From Cylindrospermum sp. FACHB-282 (GTDB lineage: Bacteria; Cyanobacteriota; Cyanobacteriia; Cyanobacteriales; Nostocaceae), in contig NZ_JACJRJ010000022.1 in NCBI RefSeq assembly GCF_014697195.1, positions 29,571 through 93,570 of the forward strand: DNA of 64,000 bases, written 5' to 3'. Numbering within the stretch: the first letter of the stretch is position 1; each line of letters opens with the position of its first letter. This document shows, one piece after another, positions 47,751 through 57,274 of this stretch. Position numbers and translations under genes: made by a program. The notes under the pieces were generated by a model. That model had not been told where the DNA came from. It did no database searches and saw only the letters and a list, made by a program, of their open reading frames with translations.

Positions 47751-49967
47751 ATGGGCAAGGCAATAGGCATTGATTTGGGGACGACTAACTCCGTCGCCGC
47801 TTTTAAGTTGGCAGAAGTTGAAGTGGTGACAGCTAAGGATAACACGCCCCCAGAGAGGAAACTGACGCGATCGCTTGTTGCTTGCGATCAACAAGGAAAA
47901 TTCTTGGTTGGAGATCAAGCTTACAACCAGCTACGGGCTGATCCAGAAAACGTAATTATTTCGATCAAGCGTTTGATGGGTAGGGGTTTCGGCGATTCAG
48001 AAGTCCAAAAGCAAAAATCAGAATTAAGTTACAAAATTGCCCAACCAACTCAGGGAACAGACAACAGCATAGCAGTTTGGCTAGCAGACAAAGAATATCA
48101 GCCAGAGGATATTTCGGCGGAAATTCTCAAAAAAATTGTCAAAAATGCCCAAGCTTATCGCCTCTCATTTGACAAAACAGGGGAAGCCATCGACCAAGCT
48201 GTGATTACCATCCCCGCCTACTTTAATGATAAACAACGTTATGCTACCCGCACAGCCGCACTTAAAGCCGGAATAACTCCCCTAGAACTATTACCAGAAC
48301 CGACAGCCGCAGCTATCTCCTACGGCTTTGCACCAGATGGCGAAGATGTGAAGACGATTTTGGTGTACGACTTTGGCGGTGGGACATTTGACGCTTCACT
48401 GATTACCGCTGGGGGAACTTCATTTATCGAACAGGGGAAAGCGGGAGATTTGTGGCTGGGAGGGGATGACATCGACTCGCGAATCATTAAGTTTGTCAAA
48501 GAGCAAATTTCTCAACAGGAAAAAATTAGCGATATTGACGGCTTGATTGCTAATATGCCCCATTATCAACGGGTGCGATTTAATGCTGATTTAAAGTTAG
48601 CGGTAGAACGGGCTAAAGTTGAATTAAGCAGTTCTTCAATAGCACAGATTGCTCCTGCGGCTCAATTACTTGATGAGTTGGGAATTGCGATTCCCATTGA
48701 GGTAGAAATTACCCGTGAGCAATTTGAGGAATTGATTGCTGATTTGGTAGACCGTTCGCTGCAAATTTGCCGCCAAGCTTTAGAATACGCTGAATATCAT
48801 TTAGAAATGGTGGATGTGGTGCTGCTGGTGGGTGGTTCTTCCCAAATTCCTTTGGTACAAAGCAAAATTAAAGGGGTTTTTGGGGCTAATAAGGTGGTGG
48901 TGCATCCCCGGCCAATGTATGCAGTAGCTGAAGGTGCGGCGATTGTCGCTGCTGGACAGACTGATAAAGTAACAACGGTTTCCCGCGACTATTTTATTAA
49001 GCTTGTGGATGGCAATTATCAAGTGATTAATCGGGGTGATATTTTGCCAGTGACGACATCCCACACTTTTAAGACTGTGGCTGAGGGACAACGGCTGATT
49101 CACTTTCAATTTTTTAGCCCTGATGAAGTCAAAGAAAAGTTAGATGGGGTTAAATCTGATGAAAGTATTGGGGATATCTGGTTGGGGTTAGACAAAAAGT
49201 ATCCAGCCGGAACGGAAATTATGGTGAATGTGGAGTTGGATGAAAAAAATAGCGATTTGCGAATGACGGCGACTTTGAAAAATGACCCTGCGGTGAGAGT
49301 GAGTTGTATTTTTTCCCGTGGTCGTTCAGATGAGAGAATATATCAAGAATTAGAGGAAGCGATCGCAGAACTCAATCACCAAGATTTAACTGAACTGGGT
49401 GTGGAAGCAGCGCTAAAGTTAGCAGTCCCAGTTGTGCAGTCAGCAAACCAAATTATCGATTCTAGAACGGGAGAAGAACGCAGCGATTTACGCGATCGCG
49501 CTCTTGTTAATTTGCAAAAATTCCAGGTTTCTATGTCTCCACAACGCTTAGAAGCTGAATCTCTGCTGCATGAATGCGATCGCATCCTTCAACTCTGTGG
49601 TTTTCTAATTCCCCAAGCCCAGCAAGAACGATTGCAAAAGCTGACTCAACAGTTGCAAACGGCGATTGACACCAATAACGGCTCTCAAATGGATGCTCAG
49701 AGCGAAGAGGCAAGAAGGGAACTCAGTAATCTCCCTGATGAGGTACAGTTGGTGCAGGCGTATCTTTTGGCAATTCGCCTAGCTAAAACAGTTGCACCCA
49801 CCCAAGCAAATGCCATGTTTGATAAACTCTTGCGGATGCTCAACGCTATGGAAAGAGATGATAAACACGAAGCTGATCGTTTATTGCATGAACTGCAACC
49901 AGACGTCAATCATTGGCTAAATCAAGAATTGCCCATTAATAGCATTGTCACAGGACTAACTCGATGA
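47751..49967 (+). CDS. Hsp70 family protein, non-canonical
   Basis: 738 aa with an intact ATPase domain: [28 protein letters not shown] and VVLLVGGSSQIPLVQSK. It departs from DnaK by an insert near residues 85-105 (PTQGTDNSIAVWLADKEYQP) and by a substrate domain and lid that are poorly conserved. The C-terminus lacks the DnaK tail. It is the first gene of a tight operon with a LysM/zinc-ribbon protein (4-bp overlap), a TPR protein, a J-like protein and GrpE, so it has its own co-chaperones. A specialised client is likely. Confidence 0.92.
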   Translation: MGKAIGIDLGTTNSVAAFKLAEVEVVTAKDNTPPERKLTRSLVACDQQGKFLVGDQAYNQLRADPENVIISIKRLMGRGFGDSEVQKQKSELSYKIAQPTQGTDNSIAVWLADKEYQPEDISAEILKKIVKNAQAYRLSFDKTGEAIDQAVITIPAYFNDKQRYATRTAALKAGITPLELLPEPTAAAISYGFAPDGEDVKTILVYDFGGGTFDASLITAGGTSFIEQGKAGDLWLGGDDIDSRIIKFVKEQISQQEKISDIDGLIANMPHYQRVRFNADLKLAVERAKVELSSSSIAQIAPAAQLLDELGIAIPIEVEITREQFEELIADLVDRSLQICRQALEYAEYHLEMVDVVLLVGGSSQIPLVQSKIKGVFGANKVVVHPRPMYAVAEGAAIVAAGQTDKVTTVSRDYFIKLVDGNYQVINRGDILPVTTSHTFKTVAEGQRLIHFQFFSPDEVKEKLDGVKSDESIGDIWLGLDKKYPAGTEIMVNVELDEKNSDLRMTATLKNDPAVRVSCIFSRGRSDERIYQELEEAIAELNHQDLTELGVEAALKLAVPVVQSANQIIDSRTGEERSDLRDRALVNLQKFQVSMSPQRLEAESLLHECDRILQLCGFLIPQAQQERLQKLTQQLQTAIDTNNGSQMDAQSEEARRELSNLPDEVQLVQAYLLAIRLAKTVAPTQANAMFDKLLRMLNAMERDDKHEADRLLHELQPDVNHWLNQELPINSIVTGLTR

Positions 49968-50461
49968 ATCTGAAGCTCAACTGTCCTGTGTGCGGGTATC
50001 AAGAAATAGAGGGCAACACTTGCCCTAACTGCGATACCGATCTTTCCCTCATGCGGATGCTCCAAGAGTTACCACAACGGCAAAACTCACTTTTAGCAAA
50101 TTTTGCTGGCTGGCCATTAGGAATCGCTCTATTAATGCTAATTGTTGGTATTGGGTTGGGAGCATTTAGCAGTTTTGTCTTCGTGCAACCCAATTTCTAC
50201 ACAGCTACTATCTCTCCTGCCAATCCAGTGGTGATGAGTACCACCAGCCCAAAACCTGCTATTGCACCTCGGAAAGCTCCAGCAACCAATACCTACATTG
50301 TTAAAGCTGGAGATTCTCTAAGTGCGATCGCTAAAAAATTATGTGGTAAAGAAACTTTTTGGTTCGTGATGGTTACAGCTAACCCGCAATTAAAAGGGCG
50401 AGAAAATGATCTAGAGGTGGGGGATAAGTTAGAAATTCCTAACTGTCAGGAGGGGAATTAA
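49964..50461 (+). CDS. zinc-ribbon, transmembrane, LysM protein
   Basis: 165 aa in three parts. The N-terminal zinc ribbon has two CxxC pairs (CPVCGYQEIEGNTCPNCD). One transmembrane helix follows (IALLMLIVGIGLGAFSSFVF). The C-terminal LysM domain (YIVKAGDSLSAIAKKLCG, ending NDLEVGDKLEIPNC) binds peptidoglycan-like glycans. The layout puts the ribbon in the cytosol and LysM in the periplasm, so this protein could tether the Hsp70 machine to the envelope. It overlaps the Hsp70 stop (ATGA) and the TPR start (one shared base). Confidence 0.88.
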   Translation: MNLKLNCPVCGYQEIEGNTCPNCDTDLSLMRMLQELPQRQNSLLANFAGWPLGIALLMLIVGIGLGAFSSFVFVQPNFYTATISPANPVVMSTTSPKPAIAPRKAPATNTYIVKAGDSLSAIAKKLCGKETFWFVMVTANPQLKGRENDLEVGDKLEIPNCQEGN

Positions 50462-52956
50462 TGAGCATCCTAGGCAGTTTCAACGCTTTGAGTAAAGTTT
50501 TACTGGGGGTGGGAATTGTTGATGCCTGGCAGCAAGGGCCACAAACTAAGGAAGCCAGCCGCAAAGCTGAACAACTTGCCAAAAAAAAGTACCTGCGGGA
50601 GGCAGTTACTATTGCCGAAAAAGCGATCGCATTTTGGTCGAAAAATCCAGGGTTTTGGGAACGCTGGATTTGCAAATTATTATTAAGTAATGTTTTAGAC
50701 GAAATTAAACAGCAACTTCTACAATGGCGTCAACAAGTAGCCGAAGCGGATAAGCTGGCTAATCAAGCCAAAAACCATCTTCAGCAAGATACTGGCAACC
50801 CTTTAGAAACGCAAACAATCTTAAGTGCGATCGTACTTTATCAGCGCTGTAGCCAGATTATCCACGATGAGCGAGTATTGCAGTCAATTCAGCAATGCCA
50901 ACAGGAACTGCAACAGCGGCAGCAATTTCAAGTATTGTTCACACAGGCAGAGTCACAGGCAGAAAATCGATATTTCAAAAATGCGATCGCCATTTACCAC
51001 CAAGCCGCAGCACTCTATCCCACAGAATCCGTAAAAAATGCGATCGCCACAGCCGAAACCCAAGTTCCCCAAGAAGAAGTTTATGACACTGCTCTCCAAA
51101 AAGCCCAACAAGCTGAAAGTGAGGGTAGATTAAAGGGAGCGATCGCCCTTTTAGAATCTGTTCTCACTAACTTTCCCCGCACAGACGGACTTGATTTAGT
51201 TAACAAGCTACAATTAACAGTCAAAGGTAGAACACTTTACCGTCAAGGGTTAGCAGCGGAAAAAGCAGGTTATTTACCAGCAGCAGCGTCTTTGTACGAA
51301 AATGCTCAATCCCTCCTACCAGATATCACAAACTGCCGCATCCGATTAGGGCTAGTAGCAATTAAAACTCAAGACTGGGTAACGGCAATATCTCACCTAG
51401 AGGGTATACCTGGAGAACAAGCCGCTTATCTGCGGGGATTTGCCCTGGCTCAACAAGACAATTTACAGCCAGCTTATCGAGAATGGCAAGAAGTATCTGC
51501 CGCTGCAATTACCCAACAACGGGAAGTTCTCAAACATCTTTCCCAACGGCAACGCTTGCTTTCTTTAAAGAATATTGAACAATTGGTAAAACTTGAAAAT
51601 ATCGAGCAGGCTAAAACCCACAGTAGGGAATTTCTCCAAAAATTCGGTTTTGACCCCTTAGTCGAGGCCAATCTCAATCAACATATTCAACCACGGCTAG
51701 AAGCAGGAATTTGGCAAGGGTCAGACTGGGGAATTATTGCCGATCAAGTCGAAACAAACTGGATTTTACAACCGAATATTACTACATTACATAATTGGAC
51801 AGTTGCTACTTATTATCATGCCCAAACTGACCCCACAAAGCTCAATAGTTTGATTATTGCCTTATCTACAGCCTTGGCAAATATCACTGAAGATCCAAGC
51901 CTGCAAAATCCCCCTTGGTTAGGAAATAAACCTGTTGAGTTTGCAGTATTATCTTCAGAACTAAAACGCCGATTAGAATCAGCTATTGATAAAGTTAAAG
52001 ATACCAATATTCAAGATTATTTACAGTTGCGCGATCATTGCCGTAGAGAACTAGTTTCTCTAAAATTAATGGGTGAATCGTCAAAGTCAGGAATGAAAGT
52101 CAACGATGTATTTATTACTCCAGGTTGTTACCATCGTTTTCTTTCCCAATGGCAAAATATCATAGTAGACATAACACATCCTAGTCAAAAAATACTCCGT
52201 TCTCTTTATACTCCTTGGGGATTAGCTGTAGCCGCTTGTTTAGAAGGCGATAGTCAAAGAGCAATTCAACTTAAACCTGCACCTAAAGCTACGATTGGCA
52301 TCGAAAAATTTGCTGAGGATTTCGTCGCTTACTACGAAGGCTGCTATTATCTACAGCAACAAAAATGGCGCAAAGCAATGATTTCTCTGAAGCCAGCAAA
52401 ATCAGAGATTGAAGATAATCCAGATTGGCAACAAGAAATAGATAAACTTTGTGGATTACAGCGTCAAGCCATATCAGAATTTTCCGAACATTTAGAATTT
52501 GCTGAATTTTGGTATGACCTGATAGGCAGCAATTCTGCTAAGAATTATTTAGCTGAATATAAAGCAGAAGAACTGAGAAAACAAGTTATTAATCAAAATA
52601 TTTCCTTAACCAAAGCCTTAGACAAACTTCAAGAAATTAAAAATATCGATCATCATAATCCGGTAGTTATTGACCTAATAGAAAGTATTGAACTCACCCA
52701 GGAACTAGAAGAAATTGATTGGCTGCTCAAAAATCGTCAGTTTGAAGCAGTCGTCATCAAAGCTAGATGCTCCCACCGTGAAAGAGTTCGTTATATTGTA
52801 GCTGATTTCTTTATTAATATATTAATTAATGGTGTGAAAGATGGAGATTTAAATAGCCCAGAAGCAATTCAGCAACTAGGACTCTGGGCTTACGAAATAT
52901 GTCCCCACGAACCAGCATTTCAAGAAGTTTACCGTGGTTTGAGATTGTGTTGGTAA
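50461..52956 (+). CDS. large TPR-like scaffold protein of the Hsp70 operon
   Basis: 831 aa, almost all alpha-helical. Repeats of TPR character are visible at ~165-190 (AENRYFKNAIAIYHQAAALYP), ~220-245 (EGRLKGAIALLESVLTNFP) and ~265-290 (AGYLPAAASLYENAQSLLP). The C-terminal half is divergent helical repeat without clear TPR consensus. There is no signal peptide or membrane helix. It is probably the substrate- or partner-binding scaffold for the neighbouring Hsp70. Its ATG shares a base with the stop of the LysM gene. Confidence 0.8.
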   Translation: MSILGSFNALSKVLLGVGIVDAWQQGPQTKEASRKAEQLAKKKYLREAVTIAEKAIAFWSKNPGFWERWICKLLLSNVLDEIKQQLLQWRQQVAEADKLANQAKNHLQQDTGNPLETQTILSAIVLYQRCSQIIHDERVLQSIQQCQQELQQRQQFQVLFTQAESQAENRYFKNAIAIYHQAAALYPTESVKNAIATAETQVPQEEVYDTALQKAQQAESEGRLKGAIALLESVLTNFPRTDGLDLVNKLQLTVKGRTLYRQGLAAEKAGYLPAAASLYENAQSLLPDITNCRIRLGLVAIKTQDWVTAISHLEGIPGEQAAYLRGFALAQQDNLQPAYREWQEVSAAAITQQREVLKHLSQRQRLLSLKNIEQLVKLENIEQAKTHSREFLQKFGFDPLVEANLNQHIQPRLEAGIWQGSDWGIIADQVETNWILQPNITTLHNWTVATYYHAQTDPTKLNSLIIALSTALANITEDPSLQNPPWLGNKPVEFAVLSSELKRRLESAIDKVKDTNIQDYLQLRDHCRRELVSLKLMGESSKSGMKVNDVFITPGCYHRFLSQWQNIIVDITHPSQKILRSLYTPWGLAVAACLEGDSQRAIQLKPAPKATIGIEKFAEDFVAYYEGCYYLQQQKWRKAMISLKPAKSEIEDNPDWQQEIDKLCGLQRQAISEFSEHLEFAEFWYDLIGSNSAKNYLAEYKAEELRKQVINQNISLTKALDKLQEIKNIDHHNPVVIDLIESIELTQELEEIDWLLKNRQFEAVVIKARCSHRERVRYIVADFFINILINGVKDGDLNSPEAIQQLGLWAYEICPHEPAFQEVYRGLRLCW

Positions 52957-53128
52957 TAATGATTTTCCATGGCCGTATTAAATCATTCGTAAACAACAAG
53001 GTTTCTAATTTATCCAAGAAGTCAGAAATCGGAAATTTTCGATGTTTGCAAATAAAATAGGAATGCTATATATCTAGAATAATTGCCAACAATAAAAAAT
53101 TAATTTTTAATTTATTAAAAGGTGTGTA

Positions 53129-53743
53129 ATGGAAAATAACCCTTATGATATTCTTGGTGTATCCCCAGCAGCTTCAAAAGCAGAAATTACAAAAGCTTTA
53201 GCAACAGCAATGAAGCGCAAGCAATATCCTGTAGCTGTGATTGCGAAAGCACAAAAAAGCTTGATGAAGCCTGAAGAACGCATAATAGCTGACTATTTGC
53301 GCCCTATATTGCCGCCGATTAAACAATTGCAATATAGTGATTTATCAAAATTGGATCAGCCAGCACCAACATTAGTGTTATTGCCAGAATTTGATGGCTT
53401 AGAACAAGCTATGGCTCAAGCTATCCAAGAAGAGCACCTAGAAGGAGAGTATTTAGCCATGCCCTTATCGGCATTATTTACCGAGGGTATTACAGCTTGC
53501 CAAGAGGGACGTTACCCCAAAGCCATAAAATACTTAGAAGACTACTGTCAAGGCTGCACCGAACGCCACAGTCAAGAATATATCAAAGCTACTATTTGGC
53601 TGATCAAAGCCTATAAAATGGGTGGACAGAGACAAAGAGCGATCGCCCTTTGTCAGCTTTTAACTAGCCATGACCATCCCCAAGTCCAAACTTGGGCAAA
53701 AAATAACTTACCTTTGCTATCTAAAGAGATTTCTCGTGCCTGA
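53129..53743 (+). CDS. J-domain-like protein lacking HPD
   Basis: 204 aa. The N-terminus (NPYDILGVSPAASKAEITKALATA) has the helix I and II pattern of a J domain, and KPEERIIADYLRPILPP resembles helix IV. The HPD tripeptide that triggers Hsp70 hydrolysis is absent; the position reads KRKQYPVA. The rest has a TPR-like helical pair (CQEGRYPKAIKYLEDYCQGC). It may dock on Hsp70 without stimulating it, or act with another J protein. Gap from the TPR gene is 172 bp; it overlaps the GrpE gene by 8 bp. Confidence 0.8.
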   Translation: MENNPYDILGVSPAASKAEITKALATAMKRKQYPVAVIAKAQKSLMKPEERIIADYLRPILPPIKQLQYSDLSKLDQPAPTLVLLPEFDGLEQAMAQAIQEEHLEGEYLAMPLSALFTEGITACQEGRYPKAIKYLEDYCQGCTERHSQEYIKATIWLIKAYKMGGQRQRAIALCQLLTSHDHPQVQTWAKNNLPLLSKEISRA

Positions 53744-54215
53744 CTCATCCCCAACCTATATTCTCAGCCAAGAACAGCGTGACTTGCTGATACAAAAGCT
53801 TGGCACCCTCGAAAAGCAAAATGTTGAATTACAGCAGTCCTTGCGAGAACAGCAAACCCAAGCAGCAGCCAACACCGAAGATTTATTTTTGGAACTTTTA
53901 GAAGTTGCTGATGCCCTAGAAGCCTTACTAGACTATCTAGAAAATAACTCCAACCCCAGTCCAGAATTTATTGAGCGCTTACCCAGAAATATAGGCGCAG
54001 TAAATCGGAAATATCTCAGTGTATTAGGAAAGCGTCAAGTCTTGCCTATAGAACTGCAAGGCGATCAGCCCGATTTTAACTTGTGTCGCGTCGTAGATCG
54101 AGAAGTACGCCCTGATGTCCCAGACCAAACAATTACGAAAGTTGTCCGTCGCGGGTTTCGTTTGGGTGAAAAAATCCTGCGTCCAGCAGAAATAGTTACA
54201 TCCAAATCAGAATAA
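53736..54215 (+). CDS. grpE: GrpE-type nucleotide exchange factor
   Basis: An N-terminal coiled coil (LIQKLGTLEKQNVELQQSLREQQ) and a helical bundle precede a C-terminal beta-like domain with VVRRGFRLGEKILRPAEIVTSK, the GrpE signature region. GTG 53736 (aaagag upstream) gives 159 aa and overlaps the J-like gene by only 8 bp; the track start ATG 53670 would overlap by 74 bp. It exchanges ADP for ATP on Hsp70. Position at the end of this operon suggests a dedicated partner of the 47751 Hsp70 rather than the housekeeping GrpE. Confidence 0.85.
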   Translation: MPDSSPTYILSQEQRDLLIQKLGTLEKQNVELQQSLREQQTQAAANTEDLFLELLEVADALEALLDYLENNSNPSPEFIERLPRNIGAVNRKYLSVLGKRQVLPIELQGDQPDFNLCRVVDREVRPDVPDQTITKVVRRGFRLGEKILRPAEIVTSKSE

Positions 54216-54326
54216 AGTAGGATAAATATTTGTATAGGTTTTTACAGAACCCAGATTGCTGATGAATATACATTTAGCGTCACAATAATCAAAGTATTTC
54301 ACTTTTTAAATTGGCTGAAAATTTAT

Positions 54327-54899
54327 ATGACTCCTCACGAAAGTGATACAAAAGATGCTTCTGCGTCATCGAAAGCATGGCGCGGTTGGCAAGAAAATTT
54401 CACCTTAATTGCGATCGCCTTATGTTTGGCATTCCTGATCCGGACTTTTATCGCCGAACCCCGCTATATTCCCTCTGAGTCAATGTTTCCCACCTTACAT
54501 ACAGGCGATCGCCTAGTGGTGGAAAAAGTCTCCTATCGTTTTCACCCGCCGACATTCGGAGATATTATTGTTTTTCAGCCACCAGCAGAATTACAACGCC
54601 GGGGATATCCCAAAGACCAAGCTTTCATCAAGCGGGTTATTGGTCAACCAGGAGAAGTAATTAGCGTTGCTCAGGGCAAAGTTTATCTCAACGGTCAACC
54701 TTTGTCTGAAAACTATATCGCTGAACCACCTAATCAGCCATTCCCACCGGTGAAAGTCCCAGAAGGGGAATTTTTTGTCATGGGAGACAACCGCAATGAT
54801 AGTAATGACTCTCGCTACTGGGGCTTTTTACCGAGAAAAAATATTATCGGTCGGGCAACTTTCCGCTTCTGGCCTTTCGACCGCATCGGCTTAATTTAA
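54327..54899 (+). CDS. lepB: signal peptidase I
   Basis: It cleaves signal peptides outside the membrane. One N-terminal anchor (LIAIALCLAFLIRTFIAE) precedes the catalytic serine S52 (PSESMFPTL) and lysine K102 (FIKRVIGQPGE). The final box GDNRNDSNDSRYWG is intact. Length 190 aa is typical of cyanobacteria. ATG at 54327, 111 bp after grpE, so it may be transcribed with the chaperone operon or separately. Confidence 0.95.
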   Translation: MTPHESDTKDASASSKAWRGWQENFTLIAIALCLAFLIRTFIAEPRYIPSESMFPTLHTGDRLVVEKVSYRFHPPTFGDIIVFQPPAELQRRGYPKDQAFIKRVIGQPGEVISVAQGKVYLNGQPLSENYIAEPPNQPFPPVKVPEGEFFVMGDNRNDSNDSRYWGFLPRKNIIGRATFRFWPFDRIGLI

Positions 54900-54924
54900 T
54901 TATCGGGGTGGGGTTCTCCCGCCC

Positions 54925-55458
54925 TTAAAACTGGAGATAATACATTAATTGGGCGATCGCATCCCCAGGTAATTCCAAGCGTTGTTGGAAATCAATCAAG
55001 TTCCGGTAAGGGCCAGCAGCTAGACGGTTTTCCACCACTGCTTGAGCTAGAAGCAAATCGATAAAGGGAATTTGTACCAGCTTCTCCACCGTTGCTGTAT
55101 TCGGGTTGACTAAAAACCCAGGTTTATCTAGAGACTCGTCATCATAGTAACTAAAACTCAGCAGGGGATTTAGGGGTGCTAGTCGCTGCACTGGCATACT
55201 CAAAGCCGCCGCAATATCTTCAATACAGTAAAATTTAACACCAGCCCGTGAAAGTTCTACAAGCGATCGCCCTTGGTGAATCGACAAACCAGGTAAGCGT
55301 AGCCAATCATCTACAGTAGCAAGATTTGCATCAATACGAATACCCAGTTTTGCCGCCATCTGAATTTCTTCCCCAGATTGTAGTCGATAGTAGGGGTCAT
55401 TAAGCAGCTTGGCTCGGAGTTTTTGTAATTTGAGGTTCAAAGGTAGCCAATTGTTCAT
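54925..55458 (-). CDS. helix-hairpin-helix (ComEA-like) protein
   Basis: Two HhH-type modules: one near residues 45-75 (ANLATVDDWLRLPGLSIHQG) and one near 125-160 (VNPNTATVEKLVQIPFIDLL, then QAVVENRLAAG). Such motifs bind DNA non-specifically, and the NPNTAT-x-EKL form recalls ComEA. No signal peptide, so it is cytosolic. The track start at 55476 is TTG overlapping the previous stop; ATG 55458 gives 177 aa and is preferred. It is co-transcribed with the TM2 gene upstream. Confidence 0.75.
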   Translation of the reverse strand: MNNWLPLNLKLQKLRAKLLNDPYYRLQSGEEIQMAAKLGIRIDANLATVDDWLRLPGLSIHQGRSLVELSRAGVKFYCIEDIAAALSMPVQRLAPLNPLLSFSYYDDESLDKPGFLVNPNTATVEKLVQIPFIDLLLAQAVVENRLAAGPYRNLIDFQQRLELPGDAIAQLMYYLQF

Positions 55459-55472
55459 GATTATTGCTTGTG

Positions 55473-55847
55473 TCAAGAAATTTGATCTAGCAACTGGCGG
55501 CGCTTTTGCTCAAATTCGTATTCAGTGATCAGTCCATCTTGACGGAGAGCATCTAACTCACGCAAGGCATTAGCTACTGCTCCCACTTGATTACTTGTCT
55601 GCTGAGAGGCGTTTACCGCTGACTTACCCAGATTAAAATGACGATCAAAAGCCTCTTCATCTTGGGCTAAATACCAAACTCCCTCAATAGCACTAGCTAC
55701 CTTAGGAATAGGCGTCCAGGAAAGTAAAACATACAACAGTCCCCACAGCGGCTGTCCCAAATAAAACTTATGTAATCCTGAAATTGTCAGCGTGCCAGAA
55801 AAAGCTAAAATAACAGCGACGCTTCGGCTCTTTCGCTTAGTTAACAT
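55473..55847 (-). CDS. TM2-domain membrane protein with SHOCT-like C-terminus
   Basis: ATG 55847 (MLTKRKSRSVAVI) is chosen over the longer track start. Two hydrophobic helices around GLHKFYLGQPLWGLLYVLLS match the TM2 domain. The C-terminus, LRELDALRQDGLITEYEFEQ followed by KRRQLL, is a short SHOCT-type helix pair. Length 124 aa. The function is unknown; such proteins are small inner-membrane components. The downstream HhH gene begins at or just past its stop. Confidence 0.8.
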   Translation of the reverse strand: MLTKRKSRSVAVILAFSGTLTISGLHKFYLGQPLWGLLYVLLSWTPIPKVASAIEGVWYLAQDEEAFDRHFNLGKSAVNASQQTSNQVGAVANALRELDALRQDGLITEYEFEQKRRQLLDQIS

Positions 55848-56062
55848 ATTTATAATCAATCTACCATTACCATAGTTCAGACAATCAGACAGCCATAGTA
55901 CCAAAGCCTGTTGATAAATTCAGCATGGACAAATTCCTAATTATTCACAAACATATTCATCTATTGTAGTCAATAACCCCTCAACTGCTCACCTGGGGAC
56001 TCCCGCGATTTTGATGATGAATCTAGGAGAAGATAGTTGTAAAAAATATAGACAAATATCTT

Positions 56063-57274
56063 TTACTTTGAAAGTTTTACCTTTACTGGGGAAACTACAA
56101 TCCCCTTTATCCCATCTGCAAAAGCATTAGGGATTGCTTTTCTGAGAATATTTAGTGATCCATTTACATCTGCGTTAACTAAAATACCTTGAGCAGATTT
56201 ATAAAGACCACGTTTAATTCTGTTACCGCTAAAAGAATGGTTTTCCCCTTTTTTATATATGGGGAGTACATCTTGATCTAAAAAACTAGATTTAGATGTA
56301 TAGCTTTCTTCGGTGATAATTACAGATATCCCCTCTAATTCTGCTTTATAGGTCAACTGTTCAATAAATCTGGTATGTGGTATTTGAGTAAAATTTTGGT
56401 TATTTTTAGAACCTATATTGAGTTCTTGTTTCCAACCTTCATTTTTCCCAATTACCAAAGTACCTATATCTAATTCAATCAACTTATTTATTAAATATCT
56501 GCTGGCTTTATGCAAGTAGTCATCAACCTTAAAATTGCGTTTTGCACAGAGAGTCTGTAATTTTTTTGAAGTCCTGGTTTTGAGAATCGCCTGTAATTGG
56601 TGCTTCTTTTTGTTAAAAAAATGATTAATGGATTTTAAAGGTCTGCCATTAATCAAGAAAGGTATTAAACCTGCTTGATTGAAAGTTACAGAAGCCAAAT
56701 TATTTAATCCTAAATCAATACTGGCAATTTTCTTATTATCTGCCTGTTTTGGTTTTTCTTCTTGATTATAAATCACCTCAACAACATAATGATTAAGCTT
56801 GGGAATCACCCTAACTTGTGCTATTTCTTTAGCCTTAGTAGGGAAAACTATCTCAGTCTGGCTAAGTTTAATAAGTCCTTTTGATAGAAATGGTTTAGAC
56901 AAAGCCTGTATGGTATAAACTAACAGGTTTCTCCCATTTTCCTTATGTTTGTATTTAGGTAATTTTGGTTGGCCCAAAAATCTAGATGGGTTTTCTTGAT
57001 AAGCCTTTTGTGCTTGCAAAAATGCTTTCCAATTCTTATCTAAAATTATTAGTATTTGCTGACTTACTTTAGCTGGTAGATTTTTGTAATCAAACTCACT
57101 TTGTAATAATTTTTGGGTCTGATTATAATTGAGAATTTTACCAGTTTCAAAGAAGGATTGCCTAATTAAGTAGTTGGCAGCATTATAGAGATTTTTGGAA
57201 AGAAAGCACAGCCTATCAATTTCTTGATAGTTTTTATGAGGTTTTTTGATGATATGTCTTTCTGCTAGTTTCAT
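56063..57274 (-). CDS. tnpB: TnpB-like nuclease without zinc finger
   Basis: 403 aa. The RuvC residues are D187 (IASIDLGLNNLASV), E279 (TLVIGKNEGWKQE) and D369 (ILVNADVNGSLNI). The four-cysteine zinc finger normally lying before the last Asp is missing: the segment reads YTSKSSFLDQDVLPIY with no CxxC. It belongs to a TnpB subgroup common in IS607 elements. All three acidic residues remain, so activity is plausible. It overlaps tnpA by 4 bp. Confidence 0.88.
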   Translation of the reverse strand: MKLAERHIIKKPHKNYQEIDRLCFLSKNLYNAANYLIRQSFFETGKILNYNQTQKLLQSEFDYKNLPAKVSQQILIILDKNWKAFLQAQKAYQENPSRFLGQPKLPKYKHKENGRNLLVYTIQALSKPFLSKGLIKLSQTEIVFPTKAKEIAQVRVIPKLNHYVVEVIYNQEEKPKQADNKKIASIDLGLNNLASVTFNQAGLIPFLINGRPLKSINHFFNKKKHQLQAILKTRTSKKLQTLCAKRNFKVDDYLHKASRYLINKLIELDIGTLVIGKNEGWKQELNIGSKNNQNFTQIPHTRFIEQLTYKAELEGISVIITEESYTSKSSFLDQDVLPIYKKGENHSFSGNRIKRGLYKSAQGILVNADVNGSLNILRKAIPNAFADGIKGIVVSPVKVKLSK

